From: Ashinkailepas kermadecensis
Lineage: Eukaryota; Arthropoda; Thecostraca; Neolepadidae
Length of the DNA stretch: 64,000 bases
Assembly (NCBI GenBank): GCA_034440615.1
Contig: JAOTOM010005051.1
Span: forward strand, 414,501-478,500
Direction of reading: 5' to 3'
Below are positions 37,001 to 45,143 of this stretch, piece after piece. The position numbers were made by a program, and so were the translations under genes. The notes under the pieces are model-generated. The model made no database searches. It was given only the letters and a program-made list of their open reading frames with translations, and was not told the origin of the DNA. Each line of letters begins with the position of its first letter. The stretch's first letter is position 1.

Positions 37001-37062
37001 ACACGAACTATATGTCAGTGTGACAGTGTGACATCATCCCTGGTGTCGAGTCCCATGACCTC
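34030..37062. repeat. 49-bp satellite with A/B unit types, ~60 units
   Basis: All units share GCTGGTGTCGAGTCACATGA. Type A reads CAGTATGACAGTGTC before it and CACAGGCTATATGT after it. Type B reads CAGTGTGGTAGCATC before and CACAAGTTATATGT after. A and B often alternate, making a 98-bp higher-order unit. Deletions are scattered at 34,425-34,470, 34,580-34,600, 35,860 and 36,110. The right edge decays from 36,940. Confidence 0.96.
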
Positions 37063-37805
37063 CGACAAGACCACTCTTGTTATCGCGAGTTGCATGCCAC
37101 ATTTTTGTTGGGAGGGGGGGTAGTGCGCGTATGACAGCATCAGCGCGCCACATTTCCAATATAATACGACTATCAGGAGCCTTCCGTATTACATCATTAT
37201 CGGTCGTGTGCGGATCCAGGGCTTTTCGTGGGGGCGAGTGCGTGTAGGGGGAGGGGAGCTCGTTTCTCGGAGGAGCGTCCTCGGCGGAAAATTCGATGAG
37301 CGGGGTATGGTGGTGGTTGTGATGCCCTCGACAAAATTTATTTTTATTCTCACAATGGCGTTTTTGGCTGAAAAATCCGTTAAGCGGGAGGTACGAGGCA
37401 GGTTGTACACAAGCTCTTCCGAAGCTATAGCTTCTCCTGGGGCGTATGGCCTTCCGTGCGGGTGAGGGGCATATGGCCCCAGTGACCTTCCTTGTATCCG
37501 ACGCTGGTGTCGGTACAGTTGAGATGATTTTGTCGGAGGAAGTATGGCTCTGCAGCTACGCTATAATGCCTAAGATATCTTCCACATGGATTTATATTCA
37601 AACAGGCTTGCTGATCGACAGATCTAGTTTGAAGCGATATGAACAAGTGTATGCCAAGTAAGTGTGTCATATGATACTGGTAGTGTTATGTCCATTGCCA
37701 TCTATGCATGTGTCAGTGGGGCTTTATGACGGACCGTCTGCAGGTGACCATGTGGCACCTATACCAAATATATGCACGTCGCACGTCAAGTGTCGGCTCT
37801 CAGCA
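37063..37805. other. Intron sequence, nothing recognised
   Basis: Mixed sequence before the 23-bp array, with one G run (about 37,111-37,120). No exon recognised. Confidence 0.4.
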
Positions 37806-38476
37806 GACGGTTGGCATCACGGCCGCCTGCCTGTTGGCACCACGGCCGCCTGCCTGATGCCATCACGGCCGCCTGCCTGTTGGCACCACGGCCGCCTGTC
37901 TGATGCCATCACGGCCGCCTGCCTGTTGGCACCACGGCCGCCTGCCTGATGCCATCACGGCCGCCTGCCTGATGACACGACCGCCTGCCTGTTGGCACCA
38001 CGGCCGCCTGTCTGGTGCCATCACGGCCGCCTGCCTGTTGGCACCACGGCCGCCTGCCTGATGCCATCACGGCCGCCTGCCTGATGCCACCACGGCCGCC
38101 TGCCTGTTGGCACCACGGCCGCCTGTCTGATGCCATCACGGCCGCCTGCCTGTTGGCATCACGGCCGCCTGCCTGATGCCACATCACGGCCGCCTGCCTG
38201 ATGCCATCACGGCCGCCTGCCTGATGCCATCACGGCCGCCTGCCTGATGCCACCACGGCCGCCTGCCTGATGCCATCACGGCCGCCTGCCTGATGCCACC
38301 ACGGCCGCCTGCCTGATGCCATCACGGCCGCCTGCCTGATGCCACCACGGCCGCCTGCCTGATGCCATCACGGCCGCCTGCCTGATGCCATCACGGCCGC
38401 CTGCCTGTTGGCACCACGGCCGCCTGCCTGTTGGCACCACGGCCGCCTGTATGATACCATCACGGCCGCCTGCCTC
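37806..38476. repeat. 23-bp minisatellite abutting the exon 2 acceptor
   Basis: About 29 units of GCCATCACGGCCGCCTGCCT plus GAT or GTT. The array runs into the 3' splice site: the last partial unit CACGGCCGCCTGCCT continues as CGTTTGCAG. Units with the GTTGGCA ending resemble that acceptor (CCTGTTGGCA against CCTCGTTTGCA). No AG dinucleotide occurs from 37,807 to 38,482. Confidence 0.95.
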
Positions 38477-38484
38477 GTTTGCAG

Positions 38485-38698
38485 TGACAATCGTTGCGAA
38501 CGGCGACACCTACTTCAAGGGCTTCATGGTGCAGGCGCGCGACCCCAGCACGGGCGACTTCGCCACGGCGCTGGGCAGCTGGCGGCCCGTGCAACACGTC
38601 AAGCTGATGAACGAGTGCGCCTCACTCACGCACGCCGACCGCAACAAGAAGACGGGCGCGTCGGTCACCTGGGCGGGCCGACGCGACGTTGCCATCTA
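38485..38698 (+). CDS. Reeler-domain secreted protein, exon 2
   Basis: Starts after TTTGCAG with TG, which completes Val from exon 1. It encodes TIVANGDTYFKGFMVQARDP, a Reeler core motif (xGxxFKGFxxQAR), then GSWRPVQHVKLMNECASLTH with the conserved Cys, and ends TGASVTWAGRRDVAI. Exon ends in phase 2 at TA with donor GTGAGT. This matches the middle of the Reeler domain; family members continue with a beta strand such as FRATVV, so at least one more exon is missing. I did not find it downstream. Without splicing, the next codon would be TAG. Context: minisatellites lie immediately on both sides, within 9 bp on the left and about 60 bp on the right. Confidence 0.85.
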
Positions 38699-38739
38699 GT
38701 GAGTGTCAGTACACGGTACACAGTCTACAGTGTACAGTC

Positions 38740-40062
38740 TACAGTCCACAGTCCACAGTCCACCCGGGGAGAGTAGTGCGTGTGTCGGCACACAGTCCAC
38801 CCGGGGCGAGTAGCGCGTGTGTCGGCACACAGTCCACCCGGGGCGGGTAGTGCGTGTGGTCAGTCCACCCGGGGCGGGTAGCGCGTGTGTCGGCACACAG
38901 TCCACCGGGGAGAGTAGCGCGTATGTCGGCACACAGTCCACCCGGGGCGGGGCGTGGGTGTCGGCACACAGTCCACCCGGGGTGGGTAGCGCGTTGTCGG
39001 CACACAGTCCACCCGGGGGCGCGTGTGTCGGCACACAGTCCACCCGGGGCGGGTAGCGCGTGTGTCGGCACACAGTCCACCCGGGGCGGGTAGCGCGTGT
39101 GTCGGCACACAGTCCACCCGGGGCGGGTAGTGCGTGTGTCGGCACACAGTCCACCCGGGGGTAGTGTGTCGGCAGTCCGGGGCGTGTGTCGGCACACAGT
39201 CCACCCGGGGCGGGTAGTGCGTGTGTCGGCACACAGTCCACCCGGGGCGAGTAGCGCGTGTGTCGGCACACAGTCCACCCGGGGCGAGTAGCGCGTATGT
39301 CGGCACACAGTCCACCCGGGGCGGGTAGCGCGTGTGTCGGCACACAGTCCACCCGGGGCGGGTAGTGCGTGTGTCGGCACACAGTCCACCCGGGGCGAGT
39401 AGCGCGTGTGTCGGCACACAGTCCACCCGGGGCGGGTAGCGCGTGTGTCGGCACACAGTCCACCCGGGGCGGGTAGCGCGTGTGTCGGCACACAGTCCAC
39501 CCGGGGCGGGTAGCGCGTGTGTCGGCACACAGTCCACCCGGGGCGGGTAGTGCGTGGCGGGAGTAGCGCGTGTGTCGGCACACAGTCCACCCGGGGCGGG
39601 TAGCGCGTGTGTCGGCACACAGTGTCCACCCGGGGGGGAAGTGTGGCACACAGTCCACCCGGGGGGGGGGGGGTCGGCACACGTCCACCCGGGGCGAGTA
39701 GCGCGTGTGTCGGCACACAGTCCACCCGGGGCGGGTAGTGCGTGTGTCGGCACACAGTCCACCCGGGGCGGGTAGCGCGTGTGTCGGCACACAGTCCACC
39801 CGGGGCGGGTAGGCGGTCGGCACACAGTCCACCGGGGCGGGGGTGTCGGCACACAGTCCACCCGGGGCGGGTAGCGCGTGTGTCGGCACACAGTCCACCC
39901 GGGGCGGGTAGTGCGTGTGTCGGCACACAGTCCACCCGGGGCGGGGAGCGCGTTTGCGGTCCACCCGGGGCGGGTAGCGCGTGTGTCGGCACACAGTCCA
40001 CCCGGGGCGGGTAGCGCGTGTGTCGGCACACAGTCCACCCGGGGAGAGTAGCGCGCGTGTCG
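38740..40062. repeat. 37-bp GC-rich minisatellite, ~34 units
   Basis: Units join GTCCACCCGGGGCGGGTAGC to GCGTGTGTCGGCACACA. It begins about 60 bp after the exon 2 donor; the intervening bases (TAGTGAGTGTC and ACACAGTC) look like a rough version of the unit (TAGTGCGTGTGTC and CACACAGTC). Broken units are clustered at 38,985-39,015, 39,155-39,185 and 39,620-39,690. The minus strand has no stop in any frame, giving three overlapping open frames of 464-530 codons that merely read the repeat. Confidence 0.95.
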
Positions 40063-40130
40063 GCACGGCGCGCGCCAGATGCTCTCCCATAACGCTTGAC
40101 CGGCCCTGGAAGCTCGAGCCCCGTCAAACA

Positions 40131-40262
40131 TTTGCGTGCATCCGTGTGTGTAGCGGTTCTGACCTTCCCGGACCTGCGTGCATCCATGTGTGTAGCGGTT
40201 CTGACCTTCCCGGACCTGCGTGCATCCATGTGTGTAGCGGTTCTGACCGTCCCGGGTCGCTT
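40131..40262. repeat. 42-bp repeat, three units
   Basis: GTGCATCCATGTGTGTAGCG then GTTCTGACCTTCCCGGACCT repeated three times, the last with CCGTCCCGGGTC. Confidence 0.85.
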
Positions 40263-40266
40263 CATG

Positions 40267-40500
40267 CGTCACAAGTAAAGTACTTGTGACGGCACCCAGG
40301 CGTGGGCTCCGGGAGACGGCCTTGCGCGCCTGTGGTAAGTACGGAGGGCATCGTCGGCATACTGTCAATGTGCCGATGCTGCATTCCGGCACCCGCCACT
40401 GACCTCTACACGGGCACCAGCGCGCTGGTGCCCCTGTAGAGATTGGGCACACACTGGACGATCAATGCATGTCGTTGGCGGGTGCCGGAATGCAACATCG
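40267..40500. repeat. Nested inverted repeats (cruciform-like)
   Basis: 40,267-40,291 is a hairpin with 11-base perfect arms (CGTCACAAGTA) and loop AAG. At 40,374-40,398 and 40,476-40,500 are 25-base inverted arms (CGATGCTGCATTCCGGCACC...) with one mismatch. Between them, 40,404-40,441 is a 38-bp near-perfect palindrome with one mismatch, centred on GGGCACCAGC/GCGCTGGTGCCC. May be a foldback or MITE-like element; no target duplication is obvious. Confidence 0.85.
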
Positions 40501-40869
40501 CATATGTAATGCATATGTACGCTGTGCATCTCGTGTACACAGACTCCCCAGCTGTGTTTTGATACACAATAGGCGACACGAAAACGAAGAAAACGCAACA
40601 GGCAACAACAAAATGCAATAGCCATTACAGCTGCAAGCATATGTGCTACATGTATGCAGCATGCATGCCTATTACGAAACAGAACGCATCTGTGTGTACG
40701 AGGTGCACAGCATGATAATTGTGTGAACTGTTAGGACGTAGGTGACCTCACACACTGAAAATACTTTGCAATGAACACATGCTACCCCACCAGAGTGCAT
40801 GCTCACTCTGAAAAACTCAGCTCACTGCTCAGTACTCTCATAAGTAGTGAAAGCATTTCGCCATGCAAT
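40501..40869. other. No recognisable gene
   Basis: About 370 bp of unique sequence between the inverted repeats and the next array. Confidence 0.4.
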
Positions 40870-41322
40870 TATGCAGTCACAGTATACCGAAACACTGCGG
40901 TGTGACGGTCACAGTATACCGAAACACTGCGGTGTGACGGTCACAGTATACCGAAACACTGCGGTGTGATGGTCCCAGCATACCGAAACACTGCGGTGTG
41001 ATGGTCACAATATACCGAAACACTGCGATGTGACGGGTCACAGTATACCGAAACACTGCGGTGTGACGGTCACAGTATACCGAAACACTGCGGTGTGATG
41101 GTCCCAGCATACCGAAACACTGCGGTGTGATGGTCACAGTATACCGAAACACTGCGGTGTGACAGTCACAGTATACCGAAACACTACGGTGTGATGGTCA
41201 CAGTATACCGAAACACTGCGGTGTGACGGTCAGCATACCGAAACACTGCGGTGTGACGGTCACAGTATACCGAAACACTGCGGTGTGATGGTCACAGTAT
41301 ACCGAAACACTGCGGTGTGACT
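40870..41322. repeat. 32-bp minisatellite, ~14 units
   Basis: Units of GGTCACAGTATACCGAAACA plus CTGCGGTGTGAC; not related to the 32-bp array at 7,044. Paired differences (GATGGTCCCAGCATACC) recur at 40,968 and 41,097, showing block duplication. Confidence 0.95.
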
Positions 41323-41479
41323 AGGCGAGTTCGGTAACACACAGCGCATTCAATGCAAACACACTGGCCACTGAGACGACCTGGGTGCAGCAACATCTCA
41401 AGATGGGCTGTGTGCGGGAGCACCGCTTTTCCCAACGGTGTCAGCGGTCAAGCGTGCGAGAAGTGACACATGGCTTCTC

Positions 41480-41660
41480 CGACCTTTCTGCTTCTGTACC
41501 TACAGGTACCGGAGGGAAATAGCACACAGAATGTCTAATGCTTCGAACTCTTTCGCTTCTGCGCCTGTGCCGAAGGAAAATTGCACACAGGGTGTCCCAT
41601 TCTCCGAACTATTTCGCTTCTGCGCGTGTGCCGAAGCGATAGCACACGGAAGTACACGCT
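41480..41660. repeat. ~60-bp degenerate repeat, three units
   Basis: TTTCGCTTCTGCGCCTGTGC, CGAAGGAAAATTGCACACAG and TCTCCGAACT recur with changes. A CAGCTGGTGTAGGTGGTTC pair follows at 41,819-41,880. Confidence 0.75.
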
Positions 41661-42305
41661 GGTATGAGAGCATAGCAGTAGACACGTGACATTCTCAGAA
41701 CAATGAGAGTGAGCATCGGGCCGTTCTGCGTTAGTAGAATGACGACGCGTTATGGGTAGGCAGTGAACGTGTAGATGAGCCGAGGACCTTCTCACGAGCG
41801 ACCGGTGCATCATCCTTCAGCTGGTGTAGGTGGTTCTGGTGACTGATGGTGATCCATCAGCTGGTGTACGTGGTTCCGGTACACCATCGCTGGGTGGTTG
41901 TCGTGGGTGGGCCGCCGTCCAGTAGTTTGTGGTCGCTCGAAGGCAGCAGGAATAATTATTGGCGTAGCTTTATTGAGTCCCAGAAAAAAACTGGACGAAG
42001 CGGATGTGTGTGAAGTTCAAATGTGACAGTCACCTGGAATGTCTGTTCAGACAGTCATTGATGGACATGGTGCAACTTCATCAAGGATTAACAATAGACA
42101 GAAACATTAAAATAAAAAAACTATCTCACGTTTCTTGCTCGCAAAACTGAGCTGGACGTGATTGGCATGCACGCCACCTTTTTGTGATTTCTAAACAGGA
42201 GTACTCACCTTTGTAGTAGGCTATCCCCATCCACCGAATGAACTAGATTGCGTAAGTGGGCTACAACTTTCAATTACAATGGAAGCCTCTGGCGGAATCA
42301 AAATC

Positions 42306-44014
42306 GTCACTTATTTTGCGCCTCATATGTCGCGATATACTCTTCGTTAACACTTATTTTGCGCCTCATGTGTCGCGATATACTCTTCGTTAACACTTAT
42401 TTTGCGCCTCATATGTCGCGATATACTCTTCGTTAACACTTATTTTGCGCCTCATGTGTCGCGATATACTCTTCGTTAACACTTATTTTGCGCCTCATGT
42501 GTCGCGATATACTCTTCGTTAACACTTATTTTGCGCCTCATGTGTCGCGATATACTCTTCGTTAACACTTATTTTGCGCCTCATGTGTCGCGATATACTC
42601 TTCGTTAACACTTATTTTGCGCCTCATGTGTCGCGATATACTCTTCGTTAACACTTATTTTGCGCCTCATGTGTCGCGATATACTCTTCGTTAACACTTA
42701 TTTTGCGCCTCATGTGTCGCGATATACTCTTCGTTAACACTTATTTTGCGCCTCATGTGTCGCGATATACTCTTCGTTAACACTTATTTTGCGCCTCATG
42801 TGTCGCGATATACTCTTCGTTAACACTTATTTTGCGCCTCATGTGTCGCGATATACTCTTCGTTAACACTTATTTTGCGCCTCATATGTCGCGATATACT
42901 CTTCGTTAACACTTATTTTGCGCCTCATGTGTCGCGATATACTCTTCGTTAACACTTATTTTGCGCCTCATATGTCGCGATATACTCTTCGTTAACACTT
43001 ATTTTGCGCCTCATGTGTCGCGATATACTCTTCGTTAACACTTATTTTGCGCCTCATATGTCGCGATATACTCTTCGTTAACACTTATTTTGCGCCTCAT
43101 GTGTCGCGATATCCTCTTCGTTAACACTTATTTTGCGCCTCATGTGTCGCGATATACTCTTCGTTAACACTTATTTTGCGCCTCATGTGTCGCGATATAC
43201 TCTTCGTTAACACTTATTTTGCGCCTCATATGTCGCGATATACTCTTCGTTAACACTTATTTTGCGCCTCATGTCTCGATATACTCTTCGTTAACACTTA
43301 TTTTGCGCCTCATATGTCGCGATATACTCTTCGTTAACACTTATTTTGCGCCTCATGTGTCGCGATATACTCTTCGTTAACACTTATTTTGCGCCTCATG
43401 TGTCGCGATATACTCTTCGTTAACACTTATTTTGCGCCTCATGTGTCGCGATATACTCTTCGTTAACACTTATTTTGCGCCTCATGTGTCGCGATATACT
43501 CTTCGTTAACACTTATTTTGCGCCTCATGTGTCGCGATATACTCTTCGTTAACACTTATTTTGCGCCTCATGTGTCGCGATATACTCTTCGTTAACACTT
43601 ATTTTGCGCCTCATGTGTCGCGATATACTCTTCGTTAACACTTATTTTGCGCCTCATGTGTCGCGATATACTTTTCGTTAACACTTATTTTGCGCCTCAT
43701 ATGTCGCGATATACTCTTCGTTAACACTTATTTTGCGCCTCATGTGTCGCGATATACTCTTCGTTAACACTTATTTTGCGCCTCATATGTCGCGATATAC
43801 TCTTCGTTAACACTTATTTTGCGCCTCATGTGTCGCGATATCCTCTTCGTTAACACTTATTTTGCGCCTCATATGTCGCGATATACTCTTCGTTAACACT
43901 TATTTTGCGCCTCATATGTCGCGATACACTCTTCGTTAACACTTATTTTGCGCCTCATGTGTCGCGATATACTCTTCGTTAACACTTATTTTGCGCCTCA
44001 TGTGTCGCGATACA
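42306..44014. repeat. 43-bp satellite, ~40 units, very homogeneous
   Basis: Units of CACTTATTTTGCGCCTCATG plus TGTCGCGATATACTC and TTCGTTAA. Almost the only variation is CATGTG/CATATG, with single ATAC/ATCC and CTC/CTT changes and one 2-3 base deletion near 43,272. Each unit holds the palindromes TCGCGA and GTTAAC. Such uniformity points to recent amplification or active homogenisation. Confidence 0.97.
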
Positions 44015-44391
44015 CTCGTTGGTAACGGACGATGCTAAGCGCAAACCCAGCCGTATGTTTGCCGTTCTGTGTCAGCACATGAGCAAACATACGAAGGGTC
44101 ATTGCTTAGCTCTGAATGCTTGAATAGGATATGTGATGACAGGCTTCAGATGACATCCCCTAGTCATTGAGAAGCTTCAGCTTGTCATGTGCGTATCATT
44201 CCTAGTTAGTTGGACTACTCAGGACATAACAACACCAATGTCGATACCTCCTGGGATATGATCTAAACACATGGTAAATTATTAGATCATAGATTAGCTT
44301 TCCAAACACTAAGATGGTCTGATTTAATAAAGTTGAGGACTTTGCAATATCCAGTGAAATAAACAAGGCCATATATAACAGGAACACGACT
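44015..44391. other. No recognisable gene
   Basis: Unique sequence with an imperfect inverted pair (GCGCAAACCCAGCCGTATGTTTGC then GAGCAAACATACG, each under the array edge at about 44,039-44,095). No exon recognised. Confidence 0.35.
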
Positions 44392-44535
44392 TTGAGCCAC
44401 GAGCCAGCAGCACCACGAGCCAGCAGCACCACGAGCCAGCAGCACCACGAGCCAGCAGCACCACAGAAGAGCAGCACCACGAACCAGCAGCACCACGAGC
44501 CAGCAGCACCACGAGCCACCAGCACCACGAGCTGC
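44392..44535. repeat. 16-bp minisatellite, ~9 units
   Basis: Units of GAGCCAGCAGCACCAC with small changes. Confidence 0.9.
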
Positions 44536-44839
44536 CGTCGGTCATGCAGAACTTCTGGCACACCCTTTGCAAATTTGCGGAAATCAAATGTGGCCAGGTC
44601 ATGCCAGAGCACCGGGCAATGCTGTCATTGATTCAGGAATGCTTGATGCATTCTTGCAGATATCGTTGTATTTGCCTGCTTCCCTGCAGTTGTGCAAACG
44701 TCATTGATTAATACAACGAAGAATGGCTCTTAGATGCTCTTGGGTTTTAGACATTGCGTGCAAAGAAAATATACGATCTTCAATATACCAGGAGGTGCTG
44801 AGTTGACATCAAAAGTAACGATAAAGATTATACTTTATT

Positions 44840-44874
44840 ACTCAACGTTTCGGCCAGGGGCCATCGTCAGGAGT
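44840..44874 (-). ncRNA. Hammerhead-ribozyme-like motif of the PLE
   Basis: On the minus strand ACTC, then CTGACGA, stem GGCC-CCT-GGCC, GAAA, CGTT and GAGT. This fits a minimal hammerhead: ACTC/GAGT as stem I, the CUGANGA and GAAA core, a 4-bp stem II and an almost loopless stem III (AC/GU). Such minimal hammerheads are known in the terminal regions of PLEs, where they may act as dimers. An extra U between CTGACGA and stem II could weaken activity. About 270 bases downstream of the ORF stop. Confidence 0.55.
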
Positions 44875-45143
44875 GATGAAAAAAGCTGAAGCTTAAAATT
44901 TTTTTAAAGCACGCGGGAAAAAAGCGTGCAAAAAGACACGTGGAATGCAGAAAAGCCTCCTCAGTGGTGCAGACACTCACAGAAACTCCAAACCAGAAAC
45001 AAACTATGTCAAGAAGGAATCCTCTGAGGAAGCCCGAGCCGATGGTCCATATACATATCGATGCATACACTCACGCACATATATAGACATATATCCAATA
45101 TAACGCGTAATACATACTATATATAATTTATGTTTATGTAATT

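Noticed and set aside
40280..40332. Next exon of the Reeler gene ending at the strong donor GTG/GTAAGTACGG
   Set aside because: Joining it to exon 2 in phase creates a TAG stop at the junction, and the sequence does not resemble the end of a Reeler domain.
38696..40452. Three overlapping minus-strand frames of 464-530 codons
   Set aside because: They read the 37-bp repeat in all three frames and have no domain outside it.
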